Assembly (NCBI RefSeq): GCF_019933235.1
Contig: NZ_CP082945.1
Coordinates: 2,232,001-2,296,000, forward strand
Source: Streptomyces angustmyceticus
GTDB taxonomy: Bacteria > Actinomycetota > Actinomycetes > Streptomycetales > Streptomycetaceae
Reading direction: 5' to 3'
Length of the DNA: 64,000 bases
Shown here: piece by piece, positions 1-9,484 of the stretch
Position numbering within the stretch: the stretch's first letter is position 1
How the letters are laid out: every line of letters begins with the position of its first letter
Notes under the pieces: model-generated
The model's input: the letters and a program-made list of their open reading frames with translations, nothing else
Told to the model about the DNA's origin: nothing
Databases searched by the model: none
Position numbers and translations under genes: made by a program

Positions 1-510
1 TGGATGGCACAGGTGCTGGCGCTGCGCACGGTCGCCACCGGCGCCCGGGTCGCCGTCGAGACGGCGCGGCCGCCGGCCTGGGCCCAGATGGCACAGGCCG
101 CGGGCGGCGGCCAGCAGTGCGTCTCCGTCCACGACGTACGGCAGATCGCTCCCCAGGGACCGTCGGTTTCCAGCCCGGTGCTGGTCGTACGGGACATGGG
201 CGCGCGCCCGCCGCGCAATCAGCTCGCCCCGAGCCCCTGGCAGTCGGTGCTGACCGTGCTGCCGTTCCTCGGGCCGCGGTCGCCGCAGATGCTCAGCCGC
301 GCCGATCTGGTCGGTCTGCAGCGGCTTTCGCCCGAGGAGGCGGAGGTTGTGACGCGAATCATGCGGCTGCCGGAGCAGGTCGGCGCGGTGCTGCCGACGC
401 TCAGCGACAACGCCATGCTGTGGTGCTCGCGCGACGGCCACCAGTTCGTGATGACCCAGCCCACGGAGGCGGAGACCAACCTGCTCGGCGGGCCGCGCCG
501 AATGGACTGA
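1..510 (+). CDS. EccE-like type VII secretion protein, C-terminal part
   Basis: The reading frame is open from base 1 and ends with TGA at 508-510, so only the last 169 residues are present and the true start lies outside the window. The visible part has a Rossmann-like alternation (ATGARVAVETARPPAW, then SPVLVVRDMG) followed by a conserved-looking tail ending NLLGGPRRMD. I read it as the cytosolic C-terminus of an EccE-type component of a type VII (ESX) secretion apparatus, because the next gene is a MinD-like EspI/SCO5717-type ATPase that sits in such loci in Streptomyces. The family call is inference from resemblance and context; it could be another conserved protein of the same locus. Confidence 0.5.
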   Translation, partial: WMAQVLALRTVATGARVAVETARPPAWAQMAQAAGGGQQCVSVHDVRQIAPQGPSVSSPVLVVRDMGARPPRNQLAPSPWQSVLTVLPFLGPRSPQMLSRADLVGLQRLSPEEAEVVTRIMRLPEQVGAVLPTLSDNAMLWCSRDGHQFVMTQPTEAETNLLGGPRRMD

Positions 511-842
511 CCACCACCGCGGGCCGGTTGCCCCGCGGGCGCTTCGCGCACCGCGTACACAGCCGGCCGCAGGCACCGCTCCACGGGCGCACCCACGGGT
601 GCGCCCGTCAGCGTGCCGAGGGCCCGAAGACGACAGGGCACCGACTGCCGCTACCGGCCGACTCTTGATTAGGCTGTATGGGAGAGCCGCAGGAGCACAG
701 CACGACGGCAGTCGAAACGGGGACGAAGGCAGCTAGTGTTGGCGCAACCCCGGGTGGTGTGTTCCGACTTCCGCTACATCCGATCGATCCGCCTGTATCC
801 GGTCCTGCCGTTCAGGTGCGTTGCAGTACACCAGGAGGCACA
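511..842. other. Intergenic region between EccE-like and MinD-like genes
   Basis: These 332 bases hold the hairpin at 583-608 and then the leader of the MinD-like gene. An in-frame ATG at 678 would lengthen that protein, but it has no ribosome-binding site and its extension has no recognisable features. No other gene is seen. Confidence 0.6.
583..608 (+). terminator. Hairpin after the EccE-like gene
   Basis: The arms acgggcgcaccc (583-594) and gggtgcgcccgt (597-608) are perfectly complementary, with a very short loop. It lies 73 bases past the stop codon and would end the upstream transcript. There is no T-tract, which is common for Streptomyces terminators. Confidence 0.55.
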
Positions 843-3578
843 GTGAACGAGCAGGAGGCTTTCCGTCCGGACGGAAACGATCCTGACGACGACCAGTCCG
901 AGTTCGACCTGACCGGTGAGTTCAAGATCGATTTCGCCGCACCGGCCTGGTACGCGAGCAACGACACCAGCGGTGGGGGCACGAGTGCCGCCTCCCCCGC
1001 GACTCCTCCTGCGTCTTCGCCCACCCCTCCGCCCGCCGGGACCCCGTCGCCCCTCGGCCCGCCCACCGGTCAGCCGCTGTCCGGGCCCGCCCAGGGCACG
1101 CCCGGAATCCCGCAGCAGCAGGGCACACCCGGCATTCCGCAGCAGGGTGCGCCGACGGCTCCGCCGCCCGTGGACACCGCGCCCCCGGGCTTCCCGACGC
1201 TGCGCCCGCAGGACGCCGGCCAGGACACACCGGCCACCGCGGCTCCCGGGCCCGAGGCGTCCGTGGAGGCCGCGCCGGTCGCGAACGACGGCGCGGGCGC
1301 CGGTAATCGGCGCTCCGGCACGGACGACCCGTCGGCCTCCCTGTGGGACGACGACGAGGACACCGCACCGGAGACGGACAGCGCCGCCGAGGCCGGCGCC
1401 GCACCCGCCGTGACGGCGCAGCCGCAGACCGCGGAGGCGCCGCAGCCGGAAGCCCCCGTGGCGCCGCAGGCCGCCGAGGGCGCGGCTCCGGCCCCCGAGG
1501 CCACTGCCACCCCCGTCCAGCCGGCCCCCGAGGCCACGCCGCAGGGCGCACAGCCCGCCCCGGCCCAGCCGCAGCCGCAGCCGCAACAGGCCGCGCCCCA
1601 GCAAGGCATGCCGCAGCAAGGCGTACCGCAGCAGGGAGTGCCCCAGCAGACGGCTCCGCAGGGCGTTCCCCAACAGGGCATGCCCCAGCAGGGTGCTCCG
1701 TGGGGCGCCGCGGCCGAGGGCCAGCAGCAGGGTGTGCCGGGGCAGGGCGCCCTGCCGCCACTGCCGGCGGAGTTCCAGCCGGCGGACCCGCGGATGGCCC
1801 AGGCCCAGGCCCAGGCCGCCCAGCAGGGCCAGCAGGGCCAGCAGGGCCAGCAGCAGGCTCCGGCACAGCAGCACCAGCAGGCGCAGCAGCCGCAGGCCGG
1901 CTATCCGCAGGGACAGCCCGCCCAGCAGGGCGGCTACCCGCAGCAGCAGGGCGTCCCCGGCCAGCAGCAGTCCGGTTACGGCTATCCGCAGTCCGGCTAC
2001 GGCTACCCCCAGCAGGGCGGACAGCCGCAGCAGCACGCGGCGCAGCAGTCCGGTTACGGCTATCCGCAGACCGGTGCGCAGGGCTACCCGCAGCAGGGCC
2101 AGTACCACCAGCAGCAGGCCCAGGCGGCCGCTTACGGCCAGCAGCAGGCCGCCGCCCAGCAGGCGGCCCAGGCCCAGGCCCACCAGCAGGCCCAGGCAGC
2201 TCAGGCGCAGCAGGCACAGCAGGCGCAGGCCCAGGCCCAAGTCCAGCAGGCTCAACAGCAGGCGCAGTACCAGCCGCTCCCCGGCCAGCAGCCCGCCGAC
2301 CCGAACGCGGCGGCGAACTACGCGTCGTACTCGCAGCCGGGTCAGCAGCAGCCGCAGCAGCGGGCCGCCCCCGGCGCGCCGCTCGGCTACAGCGCGGCGG
2401 TGGAGCTGACCTCCGACCGGCTGCTGCGCAACCAGCCCAAGAAGCGCAAGCCCGGCGCCAACGCCCAGCCGTCCAAGTTCAAGCTGGGTGCGAAGAAGGA
2501 GGAGGCGGAGCGCCAGCGCAAGCTGGAGCTGATCCGTACGCCGGTGATGTCCTGCTACCGGATCGCGGTGATCAGCCTCAAGGGCGGTGTCGGCAAGACG
2601 ACCACGACCACCGCGCTCGGCTCCACCCTCGCGTCCGAGCGGCAGGACAAGATCCTGGCGATCGACGCCAACCCGGACGCCGGCACGCTCGGCCGGCGGG
2701 TGCGGCGCGAGACCGGCGCGACCATCCGTGACCTGGTGGGTGCGATCCCGCATCTGCACAGCTACATGGACATCCGCCGGTTCACCTCGCAGGCCCCCTC
2801 GGGCCTGGAGATCCTTGCCAACGACGTGGACCCCGCGGTCTCCACGACGTTCAACGACGAGGACTACCGCCGCGCGATCGACATCCTCGGCAAGCAGTAC
2901 CCGATCATCCTCACCGACTCGGGTACGGGTCTGCTCTACAGCGCGATGCGCGGAGTCCTCGACCTCGCCGACCAGTTGATCATCATCTCCACGCCGTCCG
3001 TGGACGGTGCGAGCAGCGCGAGCACCACCCTGGACTGGCTGTCCGCGCACGGCTACGCCGACCTGGTGCAGCGCGGCATCACGGTCATCTCGGGTGTCCG
3101 TGAGACCGGCAAGATGATCAAGATCGATGACATCGTGTCGCACTTCGAGACCCGTTGCCGCGGCGTGGTGGTCGTCCCCTTCGACGAGCATCTCGCCGCC
3201 GGCGCCGAGGTCGACCTCGACATGATGCGGCCCAAGACCCGCGAGGCGTACTTCAACCTCTCCGCCCTGGTGGCCGAGGACTTCACGCGGGCGCAGCAGG
3301 CGGCGGGGATGTACCCGCAGCAGCAGATGGGCGGCGACCCGTACGCCCAGCAGCAGTACGCGCAGCAGCAGGGGCAACCCCAGCAGGCGCCGCCCCAGGC
3401 GCAGCAGCCGCAGCAGGGCCAGCCGCCGGCCGGTTACCCGCCGCAGCAGGGCGGCTGGACCCAGCAGCCGGCTCAGCCGCCGGCCCACTGGCAGCAGCAA
3501 CAGCCCGCTCCGGACGCGCCGCAGCCGGAACACCCGGGCCTGGCACCGGGGTGGCAGCAGCAGCCGCCTCCGCAGTGA
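843..3578 (+). CDS. EspI/SCO5717-like MinD-family ATPase with Gln/Pro-rich arms
   Basis: A protein of 911 residues from the GTG at 843, chosen because AGGAGG lies just upstream at 832-837. Residues ~45-515 are low complexity, first Pro/Ala/Thr-rich and then dominated by Gln with repeated GYGYPQ and PQQG units. A basic stretch ([15 protein letters not shown]) precedes a ParA/MinD ATPase domain at ~560-815, with a deviant Walker [11 protein letters not shown] (K580 and K585) and the downstream motif [10 protein letters not shown]. The last ~90 residues are again Gln/Pro-rich. Family knowledge: mycobacterial EspI of ESX-1 also joins a Pro-rich N-terminus to a MinD-like domain, and Streptomyces keeps a homologue in its type VII locus. 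Its role in secretion or positioning is inferred. Strong hairpins follow. Confidence 0.8.
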   Translation: MNEQEAFRPDGNDPDDDQSEFDLTGEFKIDFAAPAWYASNDTSGGGTSAASPATPPASSPTPPPAGTPSPLGPPTGQPLSGPAQGTPGIPQQQGTPGIPQQGAPTAPPPVDTAPPGFPTLRPQDAGQDTPATAAPGPEASVEAAPVANDGAGAGNRRSGTDDPSASLWDDDEDTAPETDSAAEAGAAPAVTAQPQTAEAPQPEAPVAPQAAEGAAPAPEATATPVQPAPEATPQGAQPAPAQPQPQPQQAAPQQGMPQQGVPQQGVPQQTAPQGVPQQGMPQQGAPWGAAAEGQQQGVPGQGALPPLPAEFQPADPRMAQAQAQAAQQGQQGQQGQQQAPAQQHQQAQQPQAGYPQGQPAQQGGYPQQQGVPGQQQSGYGYPQSGYGYPQQGGQPQQHAAQQSGYGYPQTGAQGYPQQGQYHQQQAQAAAYGQQQAAAQQAAQAQAHQQAQAAQAQQAQQAQAQAQVQQAQQQAQYQPLPGQQPADPNAAANYASYSQPGQQQPQQRAAPGAPLGYSAAVELTSDRLLRNQPKKRKPGANAQPSKFKLGAKKEEAERQRKLELIRTPVMSCYRIAVISLKGGVGKTTTTTALGSTLASERQDKILAIDANPDAGTLGRRVRRETGATIRDLVGAIPHLHSYMDIRRFTSQAPSGLEILANDVDPAVSTTFNDEDYRRAIDILGKQYPIILTDSGTGLLYSAMRGVLDLADQLIIISTPSVDGASSASTTLDWLSAHGYADLVQRGITVISGVRETGKMIKIDDIVSHFETRCRGVVVVPFDEHLAAGAEVDLDMMRPKTREAYFNLSALVAEDFTRAQQAAGMYPQQQMGGDPYAQQQYAQQQGQPQQAPPQAQQPQQGQPPAGYPPQQGGWTQQPAQPPAHWQQQQPAPDAPQPEHPGLAPGWQQQPPPQ

Positions 3579-3649
3579 GGCGGGCGTGGGGCACCGCGGT
3601 GCCGCGGGGCGCAACGCGCCGCGGCCGGGCAGCTGCCACGCCACACACA

Positions 3650-3694
3650 ACGGGCCGGGGCCCGGCATCTCATTGATGCCGGGCCCCGGCCCGT
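3650..3694. terminator. Perfect 20-bp inverted repeat, bidirectional terminator
   Basis: The arm 3650-3669 (acgggccggggcccggcatc) is fully complementary to 3675-3694, with the loop tcatt. It lies between convergent genes, so it probably stops transcription from both sides. Confidence 0.8.
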
Positions 3695-3780
3695 ATCATG
3701 CAATCCCTCGGACGAGTGAACCGATACCGGCCGAACTCCGCCTGAAATCGGCCGAGTTGCCGATACCTCACCTCTACACC

Positions 3781-3807
3781 CGCCCACCCCCCGAAGGGGG
3801 GTGGGCG
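3781..3807. terminator. Second strong hairpin downstream of ribF and the MinD-like gene
   Basis: The arms cgcccacccccc (3781-3792) and ggggggtgggcg (3796-3807) pair perfectly around a 3-base loop (gaa). The sequence ggggaaaaaactcttgg follows on the plus strand. It is a second terminator in tandem with the one at 3650-3694. Confidence 0.65.
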
Positions 3808-3834
3808 GCGGGGAAAAAACTCTTGGGGGGAGGG

Positions 3835-4030
3835 TGGGCGGGGCCGGGGGCCCCGGGAGGCCCCAGAGGCCCTGGGGCCCGGGAACGCGGAGGCCCTGGA
3901 GCTCGGGAGCCCGGAGGCCCAGGAACCCGGGAAGCCCAGGGGCCCGGGAACCCGGGAGGCCCAGGAGCCCGAAGGCCCAGGAGCCCAGGGCCCGGAGGCC
4001 CAGGCAAGGCAGAGAACCTCGAGGAGCCCG
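3835..4030. repeat. Degenerate tandem repeat, GGCCCAGGAGCCCGG-like units
   Basis: About a dozen imperfect units of ~14-17 bases built from aggcccaggagcccgg, aggcccaggaacccgg and similar variants run up to the 3' end of ribF. They contain many overlapping short palindromes (gggccc, cccggg). No protein is plausible in any frame. Confidence 0.7.
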
Positions 4031-4035
4031 AAGGC

Positions 4036-4983
4036 TCAGCCCGCGTCCGCGATCAGGCCGCGGGCCAGCTTCACATCGACCGCCATCCGCTCCAGCAACG
4101 CGTCGAGCGTGTCGAACTTCTCCTGGCCGCGGATGTACGCGAGGAAGTCCACCCCGACGTGCAGGCCGTACAGGTCCAGGCCGACCCGGTCGATGGCGTA
4201 CGCCTCGACGGTGCGGGCCTTGCCGTCGAACTGCGGGTTGGTGCCGACCGAGATGGCCGCCGGCATCGCCTCGCCCTCGACCTGGAGCAGCCCCGCGTAG
4301 ACGCCGTCGGCCGGGATCGCGGTGTGCGGCAGGGTCTCCACATTGGCCGTCGGGAAGCCCAGTTCGCGGCCGCGCTGGGCACCGCGTACGACGACGCCCT
4401 CGACCCGGTGCGGCCGTCCGAGGACCTCCCTCGCGCCGGCCACGTCGCCCTCGGCGACCAGCCGGCGGGTGAGCGTGGAGGAGAACGGTTCGCCGCCGCC
4501 CGCCGCGCCGCGCTCGTAGAGGTCGATGACCTCCACGGTGTAGTCGTAGGTGGTGCCGAGCTCGGCGAGGGTCTCGACGTTGCCGGTCGCCTTGTGCCCG
4601 AAGCGGAAGTTGGGGCCCTCGACGACGACCTGCGCGTGCAGCTTGTCGACGAGCACCTTGACCACGAAGTCGGCCGGGGCCAGCTTCGAGAACTCCTTGG
4701 TGAACGGGAGGATCAGCACCGCGTCCACGCCCAGCCCCGCCATCAGCTCCGCGCGCCGGTGGTGCGGCGCCAGCAGCGGCGGGTGGGTGCCGGGCCGCAC
4801 GACCTCGCTCGGGTGCGGGTCGAACGTGACGACCACCGCGGGAATCCCCAGCTCACGGGCGCGTGCGACGGCCTTGCCGATGATCAATTGGTGGCCGCGG
4901 TGCACCCCGTCGTACGAGCCGATGGTGACGACGCTGCGTCCCCAGCCCTCGGGGATGTCCTCCAAGCCACGCCAGCGCTGCAC
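4036..4983 (-). CDS. ribF: Bifunctional riboflavin kinase / FAD synthetase
   Basis: Makes FMN from riboflavin plus ATP, then FAD from FMN plus ATP, in the cytosol. It has 315 residues from the GTG at 4983, which has GAGGAG just upstream; a longer in-frame ATG at 5034 has no such site and adds a basic, unconserved-looking head. The nucleotidyltransferase domain comes first, with GSYDGVHRGH at 22-31 (H28 and H31 of the GxxDGxHxGH motif). The riboflavin kinase domain follows with FPTAN at about residue 208-212. It is the last gene of the minus-strand run that begins at rimP, in its usual actinobacterial place downstream of truB, but here separated from truB by the large 5240-9484 gene. Confidence 0.95.
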   Translation of the reverse strand: MQRWRGLEDIPEGWGRSVVTIGSYDGVHRGHQLIIGKAVARARELGIPAVVVTFDPHPSEVVRPGTHPPLLAPHHRRAELMAGLGVDAVLILPFTKEFSKLAPADFVVKVLVDKLHAQVVVEGPNFRFGHKATGNVETLAELGTTYDYTVEVIDLYERGAAGGGEPFSSTLTRRLVAEGDVAGAREVLGRPHRVEGVVVRGAQRGRELGFPTANVETLPHTAIPADGVYAGLLQVEGEAMPAAISVGTNPQFDGKARTVEAYAIDRVGLDLYGLHVGVDFLAYIRGQEKFDTLDALLERMAVDVKLARGLIADAG

Positions 4984-5239
4984 AGTGCCCGCTCCTCGCC
5001 CGAACCGTGTCCGTCCCTTGCGCCAATTCGGCATGGCGCAGGTCTAAGACTGCCATGCCGCGGGTGATGCTCCGCGCGAAGGGTGGCGCAGAGCACCCGC
5101 CGGAGCGCGGGACGTCCTCGCGCCGAGGGCGGTCCCGAACGCTCCCGGACGGCAGCGGGCGGTCTCGGACGGTCCCGGGAGGGCCACGTACCGTCGGCCC
5201 CGGCTCCCCTTCCGTCAGCCCCCGCTCGCTCCCACCCCG

Positions 5240-8200
5240 TCAGCCGCGGCACCCGGCCAGCGTGGCGCGGGTGCCGGGGCCCACGACGGCCGCCCACTCC
5301 CCCGGCTCGTCCGCCACCCAGTCCTGCACCCGTCGTGCGAAGCCGGGCACCCGCTGGCCCAGTTCCACCAGCCGCCGGTCGAAGCGGGCCGCGCCCTCCG
5401 GTGTCCGGGCCAGCAGCATCCCGGTGCGGTGGACCAGCTCCCTGGTGCGCTCCGCCGGACGCCGCTCCGCGCCCTCGGCGGCGGCCTGCAGCAGCGCCTC
5501 CAGCACCCGGGTGTCCCGGCCGGACTCCTCGTACGCCCCCTGCTGCGGCGCGTACGCGGCCTCCTGCGCCAGCAGCACGTCGAGCAGCTCGCGGCGCAGC
5601 GGTGCCGCGTCTCCGCCGCCCGCTCCGGCCACTACGGCCGCGAGCGCGCACCGCACCGCCACGGGGGACCCGGTGAGCAGCTCCACGACGAGCGGGCGGA
5701 GCGCGGCGCGGGCGGCCGGTCCGCGCTCCAGGCGCCGGGCGACGAACTCCGCGACCGGCGCGGCGGCGCGGTCCGGGCTGTGCCGCGCGCAGTCGCGGAC
5801 GAGGTCGGCGACGCGGGCGACGAGGTCCGGCGCGTCGGCGCGGGCGAGCATGCGCAGCAGCGCGGCCGCCACCGGCGGGCCCTCGCCGCCGACCAGCCGG
5901 GCCCGGAAGGCGTTCAGCACCGGCCCCGGCTGTTCGGTCAGGGCGGCCGTGAACGCCGTGGGCGGCAGCTGCGGGTCCCCCGCGGCGAAGCGGGCGAGCG
6001 CCCGGTCCAGGAAGCGGGAGCGGGTGGCCGGGTCGCCCATCAGCAGGGCCAGCGCGGAGCCGTGGTGGGCGCTGTCGGCGCTCCGGGCGAGCAGGCACAG
6101 GGCCGCGTAGCGCAGCAGGGCCCGGTCGGCCTCGGCGGTCGCGTGGCGGGCGGCCCGCAGGCCGTACGAGACGGCGGCGGCCCGGCGCTCGGGGCGCTCG
6201 TCGTGCGCCCAGCGGTCCACGGCCCGGCACACCGCCGCCGGCTCGTCCTCGGCGAGCGCGTCCATCAGCTCGTCGCCCTTGGGGTGCGCGGCCCGGACCA
6301 GCGCTTCCGTGAGCGCGTCGAGCGCCCGGTGGCGATGGGTGTGCAGCAACGCCTGTGCGGCACCGGCCACCGTGATCTCGCCGGGCGAAGCGCCCGCGGG
6401 GCCGGCCGCACCGCCGTCCTCCGCGTCGGGGCGCTGCAGCGGGCGGGTGTCGTCGAACCAGGCGCACAGCAGCGGCTGCATCCGTTCCGGGTCCGCGCGC
6501 AGCAACTCGGCGGCGGCGTCGAGGAACCGGGGCGGACGTCCCGCGACGGGCGCGCTCCCGGCTGCGGCGGCCGCCTCGGATCCGCTGCGGCCGGCGACCG
6601 CCCCGGCCGAGGTGTACGGCCCCCGCGCGACGGCCGCCCCGCCGTCGCCGTCGGACGCCGGTTCGTCGGCGGCGTGCACGCGGACGCGCGGTGGCGGCGC
6701 GAAGGAACCGCCGGCGCACGGCCCGTCAGCGGGCACGACGGCCGACGACGGACCGCCGGGCCTGGGGACGAACGCCGTCGAGCGGCCGGACGGTGCGGAT
6801 GGACCGAGCGGCTCCGAGAGACCGGCCGGGGCGCCTGGACCGGACGGCATCGACAGGCCGGAGGACGCGGCGACCGGACCGGACGGTGTCGACCGGCCGG
6901 AGGACCCGGCAGGACCGTAAGGCGTCGAAAGGCCGGAGGACGCGGCCGCACCGGACGGCATCGACGACCGCCCGGACGGCGACGACGGTGCAGACGCCGC
7001 CACCTCCACACGCCCCGCCGACCGGTCGGACGGCGACGCAGGACCGGACATCGCCACCCCCGCACTCCCCGCCGACCGCCGGGACGGCGCCCGCGCACCG
7101 GCCCCCGCCACCCCCACACGCCCCCGCGCACCGACCGCCTGCTGCCGCCCCGCCGCCCCACCGCTCGGCGGCCCGTCGGCAGGCAGCAGGCGGCGCAGCA
7201 GGTCCATCCGGTCCTCGTCGGTGAGGGCCAGCCGCTCCCAGAACCACGGTCCGAACGCCTCCAGGCCGGTGCGCGCGAAGCCGCCCGCCCGCAGGGACCG
7301 TTCGGTGACCCGGTCCGCGAGCAGCCGCAGCACTCCCGTGTACGGCCCGGCGTCGGGGACCCGGCGCAGCACTCCGGACAGCAGACGGGCGGCCCACCAG
7401 CGGCCGTCCACGGCATGCCCGGCGAAGGGCCCGGCCGGCGGCCCGGCGGAGGAACCGGTGGCGGGTCCGGCGGCGGGAGCGGTCGCCATCGGCACCAACT
7501 CCGCGAGCCGGAAGGCAAGTTGCACCGTGCCCTCGCGCCTGCCGAGCAGCAGCAGCGCCTGGACGGCCGGTCCGACGCGGTGGCCGGGGACGGGCAGCAG
7601 GTCGAGGTCGACGTGGGCGCCCTGCAGCCACTCCCCGAACTCCTCGTGGGCGAAGCGGAATCCGGCGCCGGCCGGGACCAGCAGGCCCTCGGCGAGCACT
7701 GCGGCGGCCCAGCCGGGCTCCCGCGGAAACACCTCCTCGAAGGCCGTACGGTCCAGCGCGCCCGACCCGGGGCCCAGGCAGCGGCGGGCCGCCTCGTGCA
7801 CCTGGCCGGCGACCTGGGCGGCCAGCCGGCGGACGGCCCTGCCGCGCGGTGCGGGCCGCCGGGCGCCCGCGAGCCGTACGGCGATGCGCAGGCACACCAG
7901 GTCCAGGTAGGCGTCGAAGATCTGATGGCGGTCGGGGGCGCCGAGGCGGGCCGGCCCGTGGGCGCGTCCGCCGGCCGCGTCCCCCTCGGGGAGCGCCGCG
8001 GCGACCTCCGCGAGCAGGCGCAGTGCCAGCGGATGGCGGGCGTCGGGCGCGGCCGGTGTGCCGGGCGGCAGGCCGTAGCGTGCCCGGGCGCGCTCCGCCG
8101 CCTCCTCTGGAAGGTCGCCGAGCTCCACGCAGGCGGGCAGGGCGGGGGCCGGGCGCAGCGGCCGGTGCAGCAGGCCGGGCGGGAAGAGCGCCCCGGCCCG

Positions 8201-9484
8201 CTCCCAGTACGCGGGGCGGCAGGCGATCACCAGCCGCACCCGGGCGCCGCGCAGCCAGTCGGCCGTTGCCGCGGTCCACTCGGCCAGCCGCTCCCCCTGT
8301 GCCAGGGAAACCGGCATCTCCTCCGGCCCGTCGAGGAGCACCAGCAGCCCCCGCCCGGCCGCGGACGCCGCCCGGGTCACGCCCTGGAGCGTGGTGTCCG
8401 CGGGGTCACCGGCCGTCCGGCCCGCCCCGGCGACGGTCCGGCCGGCGGACCGCAGGGCGCGCTCGACGGCCGTGTGCACCCCTTCGTCGCCGGGCCGCAG
8501 CTCGGCGCCGCGCAGCGAGACGGTCGCGGCGGGGTCCGGGCCCTGGGCCCGGCGTGCCGCGAGAGCGGCCAGTTCCGTGCTCCGCCCGGACCCCGGCTCC
8601 CCCACCAGCGCCAGCACACACGGCTCAGCCGCCCCGTGGCGCCCCTCGAAGCGTGTGAACTCCGCGGCGGTCTCCGGCCGTTCGACGGGTTCGCCCCACG
8701 GCCGCGGCCGCTCGGCGGAGCCCCTCGTCAGCTCGGCGAGGTGCCGCGCGCCCGCCGGGTTCAGCTCGCTGCCGTAGGCGGGGACGGTCGCCGCGTTGCG
8801 CTCCAGCAGTGCGGCCAGCGTGCCCCGGGGTGCGGCCTCGGCGGCCGCGCGCAGCGGAATCGCGAAGCCGCCCGCGCGGCGCCCGAAGGGCTCCCCCGCC
8901 CGGGGCCGGCCGGGCGCCTGGGGGTGCAGTGCGGTGCCCAGGATCCCGAGCACCGCGCCGGTCCGGGCGTCGAGCACCGGACCGCCGATCGCGGGGCCGC
9001 CCAGCCGCAGCGCCTCCCGGCCTCCCGCGCACAGCCCGAGTTCCAGGGTTTCGTCGAGGAGATGGACGCGCGCGGCGGCGGTGTACATCACTCCGGCGCC
9101 CGGCCCGACGACCGTGCCGTCGAGCCAGCCGCCCGCCCAGAGCCGCGCCGCGGTGCCGGGGGCGGGCCGGGCCGCGGCGATCGGCAGCGGCGCGAGGCGG
9201 TGCGGCCCGAGGCCACCGGTCCGGACGAGGGCGAGCCCGGCCTCCGGGAGGGGCGTGAGGGCGTCGGCAGCCACTACGCACGTCCATCCGCCGCCCCTGG
9301 CCCCGCCGCCCGTCGCGCCGTCCGCCATGGGCTGCAGCACCAGCTGCGCCGCCCCGTCCACCGCTTCGTGGCTGGTGATCACGGTGCCGTCGTGGTCCGC
9401 GAGAAACCCCGTGCCACGCGTCCGACCTGCCAGATCTCGGATCCGTACCAGTGCCGTGTCCGCATCGGCATCCAGCAATGCCAT
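5240..9484 (-). CDS. Trypsin-like/NACHT-like NTPase fusion with degenerate active sites
   Basis: A protein of 1414 residues, starting at the ATG at 9484 with GAGAGGA upstream. Residues 1-215 resemble a trypsin-fold domain (TGFLADHDGTVITSHEAV, then GPAIGGPVLDARTGAVLGIL). The His (H39) is kept, but the Ser of GxSGGP is Ile166 and the usual Asp before LAL is Gly83, so proteolysis is unlikely. Residues ~275-560 form a STAND/NACHT-like NTPase: GEPGSGRST (295-303) has Arg301 where the P-loop Lys is expected, LLVLLDG carries the Walker B Asp385, and CRPAYW (422-427) and HPLALRLLAEV follow. A Ser/Gly/Pro-rich linker spans ~770-980, then a helical-repeat-like region. Its function is unknown; a sensor or scaffold is a guess. 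It may be co-transcribed with ribF, 256 bases downstream. Confidence 0.75.
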   Translation of the reverse strand: MALLDADADTALVRIRDLAGRTRGTGFLADHDGTVITSHEAVDGAAQLVLQPMADGATGGGARGGGWTCVVAADALTPLPEAGLALVRTGGLGPHRLAPLPIAAARPAPGTAARLWAGGWLDGTVVGPGAGVMYTAAARVHLLDETLELGLCAGGREALRLGGPAIGGPVLDARTGAVLGILGTALHPQAPGRPRAGEPFGRRAGGFAIPLRAAAEAAPRGTLAALLERNAATVPAYGSELNPAGARHLAELTRGSAERPRPWGEPVERPETAAEFTRFEGRHGAAEPCVLALVGEPGSGRSTELAALAARRAQGPDPAATVSLRGAELRPGDEGVHTAVERALRSAGRTVAGAGRTAGDPADTTLQGVTRAASAAGRGLLVLLDGPEEMPVSLAQGERLAEWTAATADWLRGARVRLVIACRPAYWERAGALFPPGLLHRPLRPAPALPACVELGDLPEEAAERARARYGLPPGTPAAPDARHPLALRLLAEVAAALPEGDAAGGRAHGPARLGAPDRHQIFDAYLDLVCLRIAVRLAGARRPAPRGRAVRRLAAQVAGQVHEAARRCLGPGSGALDRTAFEEVFPREPGWAAAVLAEGLLVPAGAGFRFAHEEFGEWLQGAHVDLDLLPVPGHRVGPAVQALLLLGRREGTVQLAFRLAELVPMATAPAAGPATGSSAGPPAGPFAGHAVDGRWWAARLLSGVLRRVPDAGPYTGVLRLLADRVTERSLRAGGFARTGLEAFGPWFWERLALTDEDRMDLLRRLLPADGPPSGGAAGRQQAVGARGRVGVAGAGARAPSRRSAGSAGVAMSGPASPSDRSAGRVEVAASAPSSPSGRSSMPSGAAASSGLSTPYGPAGSSGRSTPSGPVAASSGLSMPSGPGAPAGLSEPLGPSAPSGRSTAFVPRPGGPSSAVVPADGPCAGGSFAPPPRVRVHAADEPASDGDGGAAVARGPYTSAGAVAGRSGSEAAAAAGSAPVAGRPPRFLDAAAELLRADPERMQPLLCAWFDDTRPLQRPDAEDGGAAGPAGASPGEITVAGAAQALLHTHRHRALDALTEALVRAAHPKGDELMDALAEDEPAAVCRAVDRWAHDERPERRAAAVSYGLRAARHATAEADRALLRYAALCLLARSADSAHHGSALALLMGDPATRSRFLDRALARFAAGDPQLPPTAFTAALTEQPGPVLNAFRARLVGGEGPPVAAALLRMLARADAPDLVARVADLVRDCARHSPDRAAAPVAEFVARRLERGPAARAALRPLVVELLTGSPVAVRCALAAVVAGAGGGDAAPLRRELLDVLLAQEAAYAPQQGAYEESGRDTRVLEALLQAAAEGAERRPAERTRELVHRTGMLLARTPEGAARFDRRLVELGQRVPGFARRVQDWVADEPGEWAAVVGPGTRATLAGCRG

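Larger units (their letters stand above)
3579..4035. other. Intergenic block of hairpins and degenerate repeats
   Basis: These 457 bases separate the convergent MinD-like gene and ribF. They contain two large hairpins (3650-3694 and 3781-3807) and then a purine-rich run of imperfect ~15-base units from 3835 to 4030. No gene was recognised. Confidence 0.75.

Noticed and set aside
678..842. N-terminal extension of the MinD-like protein from ATG 678
   Set aside because: No ribosome-binding site precedes 678, whereas GTG 843 has AGGAGG; the extension has no conserved-looking sequence.
774..3668. A 964-residue open frame antisense to the MinD-like gene
   Set aside because: It mirrors the Gln-codon repeats (giving Leu-rich sequence), has no ribosome-binding site or domain, and arises from the GC bias of the true gene.
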